Shown here: positions 28,122 to 39,418 of the stretch, one piece after another | Layout of the letters: each line of letters opens with the position of its first letter | How positions within the stretch are numbered: position 1 is the stretch's first letter | Assembly (NCBI RefSeq): GCF_947500265.1 | Contig: NZ_CANMRN010000002.1 | Location: forward strand, 372,001 to 436,000 | Source of the DNA: an uncultured Psychrobacter sp. | GTDB taxonomy: Bacteria; Pseudomonadota; Gammaproteobacteria; Pseudomonadales; Moraxellaceae | DNA length: 64,000 nt | Reading direction: 5' to 3' | Notes under the pieces: model-generated | Databases searched by the model: none | Told to the model about the DNA's origin: nothing | Seen by the model: only the letters and a program-made list of their open reading frames with translations | Translations under genes and position numbers: made by a program

Positions 28122-29513
28122 ATGAGATTTTTTTCTTTACGTCAGACTAGCAGAGCAGTATTGCTATCTATGGCAGGCCTTACGCTTACGTTAAGTGCCA
28201 ACGCTGCTACTGTCAAACCTACAGCAGCCCAAGCTTCTACTTCTGCTGCGCAAAGCTCAGTTGATCGCTTGACGCCAGCCAATAGCACAGACGGTATTAT
28301 TGCCCTAGTTAATGAAAATGCTATCTTAAAAAGCGAATTAGTTGATGCTATCAAGCAAACCCAAGCACGTGCAAAAGCTGCTGGAGAGCCTATCGCAAAC
28401 TCAGCACAACTACAATCTGAGGTGTTAAACGCGCTTATTTTGCGTGAACTACAACTGTCTATGGTCAAACGTGCTGGACTGTCTGCTGATGAATCAGAGA
28501 TCAATCAACGTCTTGGTCAAATCGCTCAAGCTGAAGGCCTTAAGAGCATCTCAGCATTGCAACAACGTCTAGATGCCGCACAACCTGGTAGTTATGCCAA
28601 TCTACGTGCCAAACTGATCGAAGAGGCCTCTATCCAAGCGCTACAGCAACGTCAAATTACTCGCCGAGTACGTATTAGCGAGCAAGACATTGATGCGTTT
28701 TTGGCCTCACCTGAAGCCAAACGTCTGAATCAAAGCGAATATCAAACCATTCACGTACGTGTGCCTTATATAGATGACTATAGTCGCCTATCGCCCGCTC
28801 AACGTGAAGAAGCATTAAAAGTCGCGCAAGCATTACGTACGCGTTTGCTTGAGCCAAATGTCAACGTCGCTGAAGCCGTTGCTGCTAGCCAAGGTAGCTA
28901 TCCGATTCCATTGCAAGGTGGAGATATGGGCTTTCACAAGGCAGCCTCGTTACCTACAGAGCTATCTAGCAAAATTACCAAGTTAGACGTTGGTACCGTA
29001 AGCGAGCCATTATTGACTCCTGAAGGTATTGACATCATCAAGCTTGCTGATAAAAAAGCCAGCAATACGATGCTGATACCACAGTGGCATACTCGCCATA
29101 TTCTAGTCAAAGTCGATGATCTACAGACTGACGCCCTTGCTGAACAAAAAATCAATGATCTATACGAGCAGCTTCGTGGCGGCGCTGACTTTGCTAGCTT
29201 AGCCTCAACGTATTCAGACGATCCAGGTTCTGCCGGACGTGGCGGTGACCTTGATTGGGTTAGCGAAGAAGATATGGTTGGTCCATTTGAAGCCACAATG
29301 AAGAATACGGCTGTTGGTGATTACTCTGCGCCATTTAAGACGCAATTTGGTTGGCATATCCTAAAAGTCGACGGTAAGCGCGATCAAGATATTAGCGAGC
29401 AATATCGTCGCAATATGGCACGTCAAGCACTGTATCAACGCTTAGCACCACAAGCTCAAGAAGACTGGTTACAAGAGCTACGTGCTGGCGCTTATATTCA
29501 GATACTTGGCTGA
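28122..29513 (+). CDS. surA: SurA, periplasmic chaperone and peptidyl-prolyl isomerase
   Basis: About 463 residues. The signal peptide (MRFFSLRQ to LTLSANA) is followed by an N-terminal chaperone domain (IIALVNENAILKSELVDAI). A first, degenerate parvulin-like domain (about 205-310) precedes a canonical one (about 320-425) with QWHTRHILVKVD and YSDDPGSAGRGGDLDWV. SurA escorts unfolded barrel proteins such as LptD to the BAM complex, so its place right after lptD is the conserved imp-surA arrangement. The start is taken at 28122 (GAGGAG 4 nt upstream) instead of in-frame starts up to 54 nt earlier. A long terminator hairpin follows. Confidence 0.95.
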   Translation: MRFFSLRQTSRAVLLSMAGLTLTLSANAATVKPTAAQASTSAAQSSVDRLTPANSTDGIIALVNENAILKSELVDAIKQTQARAKAAGEPIANSAQLQSEVLNALILRELQLSMVKRAGLSADESEINQRLGQIAQAEGLKSISALQQRLDAAQPGSYANLRAKLIEEASIQALQQRQITRRVRISEQDIDAFLASPEAKRLNQSEYQTIHVRVPYIDDYSRLSPAQREEALKVAQALRTRLLEPNVNVAEAVAASQGSYPIPLQGGDMGFHKAASLPTELSSKITKLDVGTVSEPLLTPEGIDIIKLADKKASNTMLIPQWHTRHILVKVDDLQTDALAEQKINDLYEQLRGGADFASLASTYSDDPGSAGRGGDLDWVSEEDMVGPFEATMKNTAVGDYSAPFKTQFGWHILKVDGKRDQDISEQYRRNMARQALYQRLAPQAQEDWLQELRAGAYIQILG

Positions 29514-29569
29514 TATGTTGCAATAAGCTAATAGTATTAAGTTAGCTAGAATATTGAATCGATTTAGAT

Positions 29570-29610
29570 AAAGAAGGGTATATGCCATTGCATATACCCT
29601 TCTTTATTTT
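29570..29610 (+). terminator. Strong hairpin terminator of surA
   Basis: A perfect 16-bp stem (AAAGAAGGGTATATGC / GCATATACCCTTCTTT) with a 4-nt loop is followed by ATTTTGC, about 57 nt after the surA stop. The T-run is short. Confidence 0.75.
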
Positions 29611-29689
29611 GCGCAGTTAGATATTTAACTGGAGGCTTTAAAAAATCTCAAAGTTAAATAGTTTGAATCTTGATAAACCAAAATCTATA

Positions 29690-29733
29690 CACAAAGAAAA
29701 ACCCCGAACCTAGGGCGATTGGTTCAGGGTTTC
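29690..29733 (-). terminator. Terminator facing the nuclease-like gene
   Basis: On the minus strand the stem AAACCCTGAACC / GGTTCGGGGTTT (one wobble pair) is followed by TTTTCTTTG. It lies about 255 nt beyond the stop codon at 29989, so the transcript would have a long 3' tail. Confidence 0.6.
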
Positions 29734-29988
29734 AATACTTCATGTTATTGTTATTATCTCTCTTCCGTGCTGACTCATCCTAAGTCATTTAACAGTATTA
29801 TATAAGACAGCGGGCTGACCTGTGCTTTTATTGATACTGTCTCAACACTACATCCATGCGTATCCTTGTGTTGATGGATGTATTATAGGCCAATGGATTT
29901 GGTGCCGATAGAAGCTAAAGACTCTATTTTGCGTAAGCATATGCTTACATCATTTCTATGCATTACAGCTAATAAACGGCCTCTTTTA

Positions 29989-31119
29989 TCAACCAAAACT
30001 GCGCTGATCTTGTCTGTGCTCTTCTGACACTTTTTCGCCTTCTTTCTTGCCTTCTTCGATTTTATTGTCAGTCTCTTGGATATCTTCTACTTGTGCAGTA
30101 GGCGCATTGCCTTCTTGCTTGCTTGCCTCTTCTGGCTCATATTGCAAGGTAGTCATCACAGGGAAATGATCAGATCCTACGGATGGCATACGCTGAATAT
30201 CAACTACCGTAAAACAGGCACTATGAAAGATATGGTCTAGAGCCCAACGTAGAAATGGATATTTAACATGAAAGGTATTAATAAAATGTCGACCAATACG
30301 AGGATCTAGTAGTCCTGAGATACGTTGGAAACGACGTGTGGTTTTTGACCATGCGACATCATTGAGATCACCTGCCAGTATCGCCGTTTGGTCGTTTTCT
30401 TTTATATGTTTACCCACCATGAGCAGCTCAGCATCACGCGTGGTGGACTTATCAGCTTCAGTTGGACTAGGCGGCATGGGATGCAAGCAATATAACCAAA
30501 CGACGCGGCCTCCTTGCAAACGCAACTGTGTATGAATAGACGGTATATCATCTATCATCAAATACTTAACTTCAGGATCAATCAGCTCAAGCTTAGAGTA
30601 CAAATGCATACCATATAGATTATCTAGTGGCACTTTCACGGTGTAGGGATAGTCAGACTCGACTTGCTGTAAGGCTTGCTCCCATTTCTTGTCACTCTCT
30701 AATGTAATTAAGATATCCGGCTGCTTTTGCTTAACCAAATCGACCAGTTTTTTTGTTTCGTCATTGGGCGTCAATACGTTTGATACCATGATTTTTATTT
30801 GATGCGCTTGCCCTTCTGGCTTATCTTTTGCCTTTTGAACTTCTTTTTTCCATAGCTTAGTATACGGCAGTACCATTCTCAGCTGAAATGCTAACGTACC
30901 GCTCAGTACAACAAATAATATCCACTGCCCTAATTCCCACTCTGAGAAAAACACTATCATGCCGACCCAAGCGATAATACCAAGCATCATTATTTGGATG
31001 CGTGGAAACTCAACACCACGCACCCACCAGTTATCCAGCGGCAGCCAGCCCCAGATTGTGACAAAGGCGATGAATCCTGCTAGACCTTGTAAGGCGTAAT
31101 ATAATAGTGAGAGATCCAT
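29989..31119 (-). CDS. Membrane-anchored endonuclease/exonuclease/phosphatase family protein
   Basis: 376 residues. Three hydrophobic helices occupy about residues 5-85. An EEP-superfamily domain follows, with IKIMVSNVLTPNDETKKL at its start, the catalytic Glu in DILITLESDK, AGDLNDVAWSKTTRRF, and the terminal GSDHFPVMTTL with the catalytic Asp-His. The C-terminal 45 residues are a Glu/Lys/Gln-rich tail. The EEP fold covers nucleases, sphingomyelinases and inositol phosphatases, so the substrate cannot be told. The membrane anchor places the domain outside or at the membrane face. Confidence 0.82.
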   Translation of the reverse strand: MDLSLLYYALQGLAGFIAFVTIWGWLPLDNWWVRGVEFPRIQIMMLGIIAWVGMIVFFSEWELGQWILFVVLSGTLAFQLRMVLPYTKLWKKEVQKAKDKPEGQAHQIKIMVSNVLTPNDETKKLVDLVKQKQPDILITLESDKKWEQALQQVESDYPYTVKVPLDNLYGMHLYSKLELIDPEVKYLMIDDIPSIHTQLRLQGGRVVWLYCLHPMPPSPTEADKSTTRDAELLMVGKHIKENDQTAILAGDLNDVAWSKTTRRFQRISGLLDPRIGRHFINTFHVKYPFLRWALDHIFHSACFTVVDIQRMPSVGSDHFPVMTTLQYEPEEASKQEGNAPTAQVEDIQETDNKIEEGKKEGEKVSEEHRQDQRSFG

Positions 31120-31558
31120 AAGTAGGTACTAACCGTTGATTGAAATATTAATAGAGCCGATGATGTATATTGGTTAAGCTTTTGTTTGATAAGAAATATC
31201 GTGGTTGTAACTCAACTGACATCAAATAACTAACGTCGAGTAATTAGATTTGAGACTTACTTTAGCATTTCAGAAGATTCTCGCCTACTGGTGAGTCTCA
31301 ATTATGCGACAACTATCATAAAACGTTACAATATTGGCTCATTCAATATAACGAGTGCTTTATTAAACATTATATTTTTGAGGTCGTTAGATAGCTAAGT
31401 ATCTCTTCAATAGTAATAACTTAAAGTTATAGTCGACATAGTTAATAGTGTATGGAAAACGACCAAATAATAGCCAAAACGCCTTGCTTTTTCGCGCCAT
31501 TCACGGCATTGTTATCGGTTGACGATGCAACAAATAATTGTAAATAGGATTAAACTTC
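31120..31558. other. Divergent intergenic region upstream of asd
   Basis: Divergent promoters are expected here, but none is convincing. TTGACG (31519) with TAAATA (31541) would place the transcript start beyond the asd ribosome site, so I do not use it. No gene was seen. Confidence 0.4.
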
Positions 31559-32692
31559 ATGAGTGATTTAACAGTAGGTTTGGTAGGCTGGCGCGGTATG
31601 GTAGGGTCAGTATTGATACAACGTATGCAGGAAGAAAACGACTTCAACGGTATCACACCGGTGTTTTTTTCAACCAGTAATGCTGGTGGTGATGCACCAA
31701 AATTCGATGGTATTGAAACCGGCCAACTAAAAGACGCTCATGATATTGACGCACTTGCTGCTTGTGATGTCGTTATTACTTGCCAAGGTGGTGACTATAC
31801 GTCAAAAGTCCATCAACCATTGCGTGATAGTGGTTGGAACGGCTATTGGGTTGATGCGGCAAGTACCTTACGTATGAAAGATGACAGCATCATCATTCTT
31901 GATCCAGTCAACCGTAACGTTATTGATAGTGCCCTAGCCAATGGCAAAAAAGACTTTATCGGTGGTAACTGTACCGTATCATTGATGCTGATGGCTATCG
32001 GCGAGCTGTTTAATAAAGGCTGGGTCGAATGGGTCAGCGCGATGACATATCAGGCTGCTAGTGGCTCTGGCGCAAACAACATGCGTGAATTAATTAGTGG
32101 CATGGGCGTATTACATGATGCCGTTCAAGATGAATTGGCTGACCCAGCTAGTGCTATTCTTGAGATTGATAAAAAAATCGCTCAGACTCAGCGCTCAGCA
32201 GACTTCCCTACACAATATTTCGGTGTACCACTGGCAGGTAGCTTGATTCCTTATATCGATGCACAGCTAGAAAACAAACAGTCAAAAGAAGAATGGAAAG
32301 GCGGCGTCGAGACCAATAAGATTTTGGGTAACGATGAAGCCAGTACGATTCCTATCGATGGTATGTGCGTACGCGTCGGTGCTATGCGTTGTCATGCGCA
32401 AGGCCTAACGATCAAGCTGAAAAAAGACATTCCACTAGAGGAAATCGAAGCTGCACTCAAAAACAGTGGCAACGAGTGGTTGGACTTGGTCGAAGATGAT
32501 AAAGAAGCTACCATGAATCGCCTAACTCCAGTAGCCGTGACTGGCACCTTAACTGTTGCCCTAGGTCGCTTGCGTAAGCTTAACATGGGTCCTGAATATC
32601 TAGGTGCGTTTACCGTTGGTGATCAGTTGTTATGGGGCGCAGCAGAACCATTACGTCGTATGCTTAATATCATCCGTGAGCAAAACTTCTAA
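31559..32692 (+). CDS. asd: Aspartate-semialdehyde dehydrogenase
   Basis: 377 residues. The enzyme reduces aspartyl-phosphate to aspartate semialdehyde, the branch point to lysine/diaminopimelate (peptidoglycan), threonine and methionine. Visible are the NADP-binding [14 protein letters not shown], the active-site cysteine in [11 protein letters not shown] (Cys138), the [15 protein letters not shown] segment and the substrate/catalytic [10 protein letters not shown]. The length and the CTVSLM motif fit the Gram-negative (E. coli-like) class. AGGA precedes the ATG by about 9 nt. A shared terminator follows. Confidence 0.96.
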   Translation: MSDLTVGLVGWRGMVGSVLIQRMQEENDFNGITPVFFSTSNAGGDAPKFDGIETGQLKDAHDIDALAACDVVITCQGGDYTSKVHQPLRDSGWNGYWVDAASTLRMKDDSIIILDPVNRNVIDSALANGKKDFIGGNCTVSLMLMAIGELFNKGWVEWVSAMTYQAASGSGANNMRELISGMGVLHDAVQDELADPASAILEIDKKIAQTQRSADFPTQYFGVPLAGSLIPYIDAQLENKQSKEEWKGGVETNKILGNDEASTIPIDGMCVRVGAMRCHAQGLTIKLKKDIPLEEIEAALKNSGNEWLDLVEDDKEATMNRLTPVAVTGTLTVALGRLRKLNMGPEYLGAFTVGDQLLWGAAEPLRRMLNIIREQNF

Positions 32693-32714
32693 CTCAGATA
32701 CTTTAGATGAAGCA

Positions 32715-32745
32715 CAAAAAAGACAGCGATTGCTGTCTTTTTTTA
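32715..32745. terminator. Bidirectional terminator asd / SOUL gene
   Basis: The stem AAAAAGACAGC / GCTGTCTTTTT has a 4-nt loop with A and T runs on opposite sides, between two convergent genes. Confidence 0.85.
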
Positions 32746-32756
32746 TGGGCTGATTA

Positions 32757-33407
32757 CTATTTAGATTGATACGCAATCATCACTTCATTACGACGTAAAA
32801 ATGGTAGCGTCCAAGGTGGGTTATAACGGGCCAATTCAGGCTCGCCTGTAGGCGTCAAATTCTGGTCTTGCATCCATGTTTGCAGCGCTTCGGTTTTTTC
32901 CGCTATTTTGTCCTCTCCTGCGAGCCAAGAGAACTTAATCACACCATACGTCTGTGCGGGTACTTCTATAATCTCAACGTTTGGATTATTTGGTTTAGGC
33001 AACGTTTGCATTGTATATTTACTAGGCATCGTAAATTGCACGCGCCACTTACCATCGTCTTGTTGCATACTGACTGGTGCTGTCATGGCAATTTTTTGTG
33101 ACTTATTATCACTTTCTTTATTATCAGCTTGCATCGTGACAGGTGCCGTCATACTGATTTTACTACTGTCTCCACTTGGTGCTGTGTTATTACCAAAAAT
33201 ATAGTCCGCTAAAACCTTAAATCCTTCACGACTTGCTGAGTCTTGGTCACCACTCACCCACGTTTGCGCCACTAGCTGCTCATCATAACGACGCAGCTCA
33301 AAGTCGCCTGTTTGCGACAATAACGTGTACTCTGGCTCTTCGGTAGCCATAGCCCCTCCTGATATTAATAATGAACCACTTAATAATAAGTAAGCTGTCT
33401 TTTTCAT
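32757..33407 (-). CDS. Exported SOUL-family heme-binding protein
   Basis: 216 residues. The signal peptide (MKKTAYLLLSGSLLISGGAMA) is followed by a SOUL/HBP domain: EYTLLSQTGDFELRRYDEQL, then FKVLADYIFGNN, two SMTAPV-type repeats, and a LAGEDKIAEKTEALQTWM helix near the end. The family binds tetrapyrroles in eukaryotes; the bacterial role is mostly unknown. The start at 33407 has GGAGA about 7 nt upstream and begins exactly at the signal peptide, so a 12-residue longer start (33443) is disfavoured. Confidence 0.88.
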   Translation of the reverse strand: MKKTAYLLLSGSLLISGGAMATEEPEYTLLSQTGDFELRRYDEQLVAQTWVSGDQDSASREGFKVLADYIFGNNTAPSGDSSKISMTAPVTMQADNKESDNKSQKIAMTAPVSMQQDDGKWRVQFTMPSKYTMQTLPKPNNPNVEIIEVPAQTYGVIKFSWLAGEDKIAEKTEALQTWMQDQNLTPTGEPELARYNPPWTLPFLRRNEVMIAYQSK

Positions 33408-33711
33408 GTTATGTCTCCAGCATCTAAAAGCATGGTGTGGCAATGATTATCACCTCACCTGTATAACTTCTACTGTATCAACAGACCTCTAGCATTGTCT
33501 GTGTCTTTTGGCGTGCTATCTGTGTTTTTTAGTTATAGTAAAGCGGTATTGACCAAAGTGTATATTGCGCGTATATCGATGACACCTAATAGCTATAGTT
33601 AAAAAACGCTAAAACGGGTACAAGGCTGTCGACTGAAAATTGTACAAGTAGTACATTTAGGAAAGGTAACGCCATAGCAGTTCAGTGATTCTCTGACTAT
33701 ATATCCAAAAA

Positions 33712-34920
<1,209 letters not shown>

Positions 34921-34959
34921 TCCTGTTTAATATTCAAGACCGTATAACGAATCTGTTGA

Positions 34960-35000
34960 AATAAAAAGGGCTTAAGAATAATCTTAAGCCCTTTTTTTGT
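34960..35000. terminator. Bidirectional terminator tgt / NSS symporter
   Basis: A perfect stem, AAAAAGGGCTTAAGA / TCTTAAGCCCTTTTT, with a 4-nt loop is followed by further T residues. The adjacent genes are convergent. Confidence 0.85.
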
Positions 35001-35059
35001 GTTGTTTTTATCACTCAATGGTCATCACTTAATGATTCAAATAGAGTCTATTTTGACTA

Positions 35060-36412
35060 CTATCCCATCAATGACGTCACAAATACTACAATAACAGCGA
35101 TTGGCGCGATGAATTTCGCAACGATTTGCCACAGCTGCCATGTACCATTAGATAAACCAAGCTCTTGCTGAATGTTACGTTGATCCATTTTCCAACCAAC
35201 AAATACAATTGCCGCCAGACCTGTTAGAGGTAATAGGAATTTACTAGTAAGCTTATCTAATGCATCAAAAATACCATTACCCATGATAGTAAAGTCAGAC
35301 CATAGGTTGAACGATAGCAATGCTGCAATACCTAACAACCAGATTACTGTACTTGCCACGATAGTAGATACAGTACGACTCATCGACGTACGCTCTTCTA
35401 ACAACTCAACGGTTGGCTCAAGTAACGAGATAGATGAGGTGATAGCAGCAAAGGTAATAAGCAAGAAGAACAATGCACCAATGATAGTACCCGCACCCAT
35501 GCTACCAAAAGCAATTGGCAAGCTTACAAAGATAAGACCAGGACCAGATGCAGGATCTAGACCATTGCTAAAGATGATTGGGAAGATGGCAAGACCAGCA
35601 GCCAACGCAATAACTGTATCCAAAATAACAACGGTACGTGCTGTTTTTAGCAAGTTTACTTCACGGCCCAAATACGAACCATAAGCGACCATGATACCCA
35701 TACCAATTGATAAGGTGAAGAATGCATGACCTAATGCTGCAAGCATAACATCAGCCGTTAGTTTGCTAAGATCTGGCGTAAATAGGTAAGCAACTGCTTC
35801 ACCAAATCCACCGTTCATTACGTTATAACCAACGATAACGAACAGAATTACACCCAATAATGGCATTAAAATCTTAGCTGTTTTTTCGATACCACTTGTC
35901 ACACCAATACCAACGATGACAGCGGTCAAAATCATAAATACCGTATGCCAGATCGTCAATGTACCAGCTGATGCAAGCATAGCATCAAAGGTTGCAGCAA
36001 CAGAATCACTGTCTTGACCAGCAAAGCTACCTGTTGCTACTTTAGTAATGTAGTTAAGCGCCCAACCACCGATCACACTATAGAACGATAGAATTAAAAA
36101 GCCACCTAAAACACCAGTAGCACCAATAATACCCCAACTACGCGACTTACCTTCAGTCGCTGCTACGTCTGAAAAAGTATTGACTGGGTTTTTTTGACCA
36201 CGTCGACCAATTAACCATTCAGCAACTAATATCGGAAAACCGACCAGCGCGATACAGAACAAATAGGCAATAACGAAAGCTGAACCACCGCTTTCGCCAA
36301 CCATGTATGGAAATTTCCATATGTTTCCTAAACCAACTGCTGAGCCTACTGCTGCCAATACGAAGCCAAAGCTTGAGCTCCATTGGGCATGTTCTTGTTT
36401 ATTGATAGCCAT
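35060..36412 (-). CDS. Sodium-dependent transporter, NSS/SNF family
   Basis: A 450-residue inner-membrane symporter of the LeuT fold with about 11-12 membrane segments. The TM1 signature AVGSAVGLGNIWKFPYMVGE carries the unwound Na+/substrate site, and YLFCIALVGFPILVAEWLIG is TM2. Bacterial members carry amino acids or related amines; the substrate is not predictable here. GAGGACGG lies before the ATG. The gene is monocistronic, between a shared terminator and a 300-bp leader. Confidence 0.92.
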   Translation of the reverse strand: MAINKQEHAQWSSSFGFVLAAVGSAVGLGNIWKFPYMVGESGGSAFVIAYLFCIALVGFPILVAEWLIGRRGQKNPVNTFSDVAATEGKSRSWGIIGATGVLGGFLILSFYSVIGGWALNYITKVATGSFAGQDSDSVAATFDAMLASAGTLTIWHTVFMILTAVIVGIGVTSGIEKTAKILMPLLGVILFVIVGYNVMNGGFGEAVAYLFTPDLSKLTADVMLAALGHAFFTLSIGMGIMVAYGSYLGREVNLLKTARTVVILDTVIALAAGLAIFPIIFSNGLDPASGPGLIFVSLPIAFGSMGAGTIIGALFFLLITFAAITSSISLLEPTVELLEERTSMSRTVSTIVASTVIWLLGIAALLSFNLWSDFTIMGNGIFDALDKLTSKFLLPLTGLAAIVFVGWKMDQRNIQQELGLSNGTWQLWQIVAKFIAPIAVIVVFVTSLMG

Positions 36413-36713
36413 TTTTTCCGTCCTCGTGCTTCAATTAACGTTACTGATAATCTTCCTTGATCAACATAAATAGTCAGCCTTACCATTGAGCTATTTAGTA
36501 AACGCTTCGATGTGAAACGCCCAGCAACATTAAGAAAGAATTGATTACAATATCGTAAACGCTCAGTTTCTGCTAAGCGACCAAAAAAGTCAAGTGCTCA
36601 TAAATATAAAAAGCCATAACAAATAGTTATGGCTTCTACGTAATTCGCCTTCATTTCATAAAAGTTTAGCTTATTAAAAGTATCAAACTCATCATTAATT
36701 GAGTTATGTTTTT
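36413..36713. other. Intergenic region lpxA / NSS symporter
   Basis: It contains the lpxA terminator (36600-36635) and, to its left, the upstream region of the symporter gene. No gene is visible. Confidence 0.5.
36600..36635 (-). terminator. Terminator of the lpxD-fabZ-lpxA cluster
   Basis: The minus-strand stem AAGCCATAAC / GTTATGGCTT with a 5-nt loop is followed by TTTATATTT, about 80 nt after the lpxA stop. It marks the end of the long envelope cluster. Confidence 0.7.
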
Positions 36714-37493
36714 TTAGCGCACAACACCGCGGCTGCTATTCTGTAATGAATCAATAAGTAGCTGAATTTTTGGCTCTTTAGCCAATAGCTCACTATGTAA
36801 GACTTCCAATGCTTGTGCAGTGGTAAAACCTGATCTGAAAATCGTACGATACGCTTGACGTAAGACATTAATGGTTTCTTTTGACCAACCTTTGCGGCGC
36901 ATACCTTCGATATTGAGTCCATGAGCCTTTGCTGGATTGCCAGATACCATCGTAAATGCAGCCACATCTTTTAGAATGAGGCTTGCTCCGCCAATCAAGC
37001 TATAGTCATCTACTGTACAAAACTGATGTATGCCCGAGTTACCACCGATGATGGTATGGTCGCCAATAGTCACATGCCCCGCTACACCAACATTGTTAGC
37101 CAGTACGTTATGATCGCCAATAACACAATCATGTGCGACATGGGTGTTTACCATCAGTAGATTATGGCTACCAATTTTAGTCAGCTCACCGTCTTGCGCT
37201 GTACCGCGATGTAAGCTGCAGGCTTCACGAATCGTATTGTGATCGCCGATTTCAAGCCAAGTACGCTCACCTGCATATTTCAAATCTTGAGGATCTTCAC
37301 CGATACTCGCAAACTGATAAAACTCATTGTGTTGACCAATACGAGTCAGCTTAGTCACAACCACATGTCTATGCAAAACCGTATGCGCACCAATTGATAC
37401 TTCATCACCAACGATACAATAGGGCCCGATGATAGCAGTCTCGTCAATCTGCGCGGACGGTGAGATGAGTGCTGTAGGATGAATCTGACTCAT
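36714..37493 (-). CDS. lpxA: LpxA, UDP-N-acetylglucosamine acyltransferase
   Basis: A 259-residue left-handed beta-helix enzyme catalysing the first step of lipid A synthesis, transferring a 3-hydroxyacyl chain from ACP to UDP-GlcNAc. Hexapeptide repeats run from the start (IHPTALISPSAQIDETAIIG) to about residue 190. NTHVAHDCVIGDHNVLANN contains the catalytic His, and a helical C-terminal domain starts at GMRRKGWSKE. AAGGGC precedes the ATG. It is the last gene of the cluster; no lpxB follows. Confidence 0.96.
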   Translation of the reverse strand: MSQIHPTALISPSAQIDETAIIGPYCIVGDEVSIGAHTVLHRHVVVTKLTRIGQHNEFYQFASIGEDPQDLKYAGERTWLEIGDHNTIREACSLHRGTAQDGELTKIGSHNLLMVNTHVAHDCVIGDHNVLANNVGVAGHVTIGDHTIIGGNSGIHQFCTVDDYSLIGGASLILKDVAAFTMVSGNPAKAHGLNIEGMRRKGWSKETINVLRQAYRTIFRSGFTTAQALEVLHSELLAKEPKIQLLIDSLQNSSRGVVR

Positions 37494-37666
37494 AAGATGG
37501 GCCCTTGTATCATTTGATGCGAGTAAATAATAAAAAAGTATCGCTATTTCAGTGTTACTAACGAAGCTAATACCAGTTGTGTTGTTGAGTTTGCATATAG
37601 CTATTTATTGCAGTGATAGTGAGCGGTTTCAATATCGCTCTTTGTACAGTATGGCTTATTAAAAAC

Positions 37667-38203
37667 TTAAGCACCCTTCGTGTTAGCAGGGTTTTGCTGC
37701 TCTTGGCGTGCAATCATAATTTGCGCACTAGCCGCCAATTCATCTTCGACATGGACAGTACAATCAAACTTATAGATACCATGTCTTTGCATCACAGTTT
37801 TTGCACGAATGATAAGTTGATCACCAGGAATCACACGACGTTTAAAACGGACTTTATCCACACCTGCAAACAGATAGAGGTAACCGTCTTCTGCCGTCAG
37901 CCCTGCACTGATAAAACCAAGCACTCCTGACACCTGCGCCATTGACTCCACCATCAATACACCTGGCATAATCGGCTCGTCAGGAAAGTGACCGTTAAAA
38001 AACTCTTCATTAATAGTCACGTTTTTGATACCAGTAATACACTCACCTGGCGTACAAGCTACAATACGATCTACCAGCATAAAAGGATAACGATGCGGTA
38101 AGTAATGCTTAATCGTATGATACGTCAATGGTAGCGTAAGACCTTGCTCAGCCAAGCTTTTAACGTCTTCATCAGTTGGGGTATCTATATTGTTATTGCT
38201 CAT
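37667..38203 (-). CDS. fabZ: FabZ, 3-hydroxyacyl-ACP dehydratase
   Basis: A 178-residue hot-dog-fold dehydratase of fatty-acid elongation. The catalytic pair is visible in HRYPFMLVDRI and NGHFPDEPIMPGVLMVESMAQ. About 20 polar N-terminal residues and a short C-terminal tail exceed the usual length of about 150. GGAAG sits before the ATG. It competes with LpxA/LpxD for 3-hydroxyacyl-ACP, and its position between lpxD and lpxA is the classical arrangement. Confidence 0.96.
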   Translation of the reverse strand: MSNNNIDTPTDEDVKSLAEQGLTLPLTYHTIKHYLPHRYPFMLVDRIVACTPGECITGIKNVTINEEFFNGHFPDEPIMPGVLMVESMAQVSGVLGFISAGLTAEDGYLYLFAGVDKVRFKRRVIPGDQLIIRAKTVMQRHGIYKFDCTVHVEDELAASAQIMIARQEQQNPANTKGA

Positions 38204-38255
38204 AATGACGCTTCCTTGCTGTGTTTTGAATATCTATTATTTGTTTGTATTTGCA

Positions 38256-39272
38256 TTAGTTACTGCCCAGCTGACGAAAACGTACAGCAGCACGTCGCCA
38301 ATTAGCAGTTGGCATTGCAGCCGTACCAGATGAATATGAGCCAGCGGTTTTAATGGATTTGGTTACCATGGTCATACCAGAAAGAACAACATCGTCTGTA
38401 ATCTCGATGTGTCCTGTGATACCGACAGCGCCGCCTATTATACAGCGCTTACCTATCGTAGTACTACCCGCAATGCCAGTTTGAGCAGCAATAGCAGTGC
38501 CGTCACCAATACGGACGTTATGCGCAACTTGTACCAAGTTATCAATAATAACGTGATTGCCAATAACGGTATCATCGATAGCACCACGATCGATACACGT
38601 CTGGCTACCAACTCGTACATGATCACCAATAATGACACGGCCTAACTGGGCAATGCGCTCCCAACCTGTGTTACTAGGATCTTTAGTAGGAGCAAACCCG
38701 AACCCTTCAGATCCAATGCTTGCCCCTGCATGCAATCTAACGTGATTGCCAATAACACACTCGGGCCCGACAACGACTTGCGACTTAATGACACAATCGG
38801 TACCGATACTAGTATTGGCCTCAACCACGACGTGAGCATCGAGTGAGCTACATGCCCCTATTTGCACATTGTCACCAATCACGCAAAAAGGGCCGATATT
38901 GACTTGCTCGCCAATAACAGCACTGTCTGCAATCACAGCACTAGGATGAATCCCATTAGATAAAGAATGACGTGCAAACAGCTGACTGGCACTGGCATAA
39001 GCCAAATATGGATTTGAGACGACTAGCGCTATCGCTGAGGTAGGCACTTGGTCACGATATGCTTCCGTTACCAACACCGCGCCTGCCTCACTGCTAGCCA
39101 AGCTAGAGATATAGTGAGGATCTGCCAAAAAGCTTAACTGCTGCTGACTGGCCGTCGTCAAACTACCGACGCTACTGAATGGTTGACACAATTGCTCAGT
39201 ATCAATCTCAGCCTTATTAATAATAGGCTGACGCTGCTCAATTCGAGTAATGAGTTGCTCAATCGTTATCAT
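38256..39272 (-). CDS. lpxD: LpxD, UDP-3-O-acylglucosamine N-acyltransferase
   Basis: A 338-residue protein. The N-terminal uridine-binding domain (SFLADPHYISSL, AVLVTEAYRD) is followed by a hexapeptide-repeat beta-helix. The catalytic histidine lies in VQVAHNVRIGDGTAIAAQTG, and GSEGFGFAPTKD is typical. It adds the second 3-hydroxyacyl chain in lipid A synthesis. It lies 146 bp after bamA and 52 bp before fabZ. Confidence 0.96.
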   Translation of the reverse strand: MITIEQLITRIEQRQPIINKAEIDTEQLCQPFSSVGSLTTASQQQLSFLADPHYISSLASSEAGAVLVTEAYRDQVPTSAIALVVSNPYLAYASASQLFARHSLSNGIHPSAVIADSAVIGEQVNIGPFCVIGDNVQIGACSSLDAHVVVEANTSIGTDCVIKSQVVVGPECVIGNHVRLHAGASIGSEGFGFAPTKDPSNTGWERIAQLGRVIIGDHVRVGSQTCIDRGAIDDTVIGNHVIIDNLVQVAHNVRIGDGTAIAAQTGIAGSTTIGKRCIIGGAVGITGHIEITDDVVLSGMTMVTKSIKTAGSYSSGTAAMPTANWRRAAVRFRQLGSN

Positions 39273-39418
39273 AATGACTATTAATAAAATATGGTTATAA
39301 ATGAAACGGTCGCCAAAATAACAATGCGTTTTGACGACCTACTAAGCTCTAATGATATTTCTGTCTATTTGAGACAATCTTTAAAACTGCTCAAATAGAT
39401 GAGAATGATGTCATTAAT

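Larger units (their letters stand above)
29514..29988. other. Convergent intergenic region surA / nuclease-like gene
   Basis: It contains two terminator hairpins, one for each convergent gene (29570-29610 and 29697-29733), listed separately. The remaining sequence up to 29988 is unremarkable, with no gene seen. Confidence 0.55.

Noticed and set aside
31519..31546. TTGACG-16-TAAATA as the asd promoter
   Set aside because: The transcript would start after the asd ribosome site, only a few bases before the start codon.
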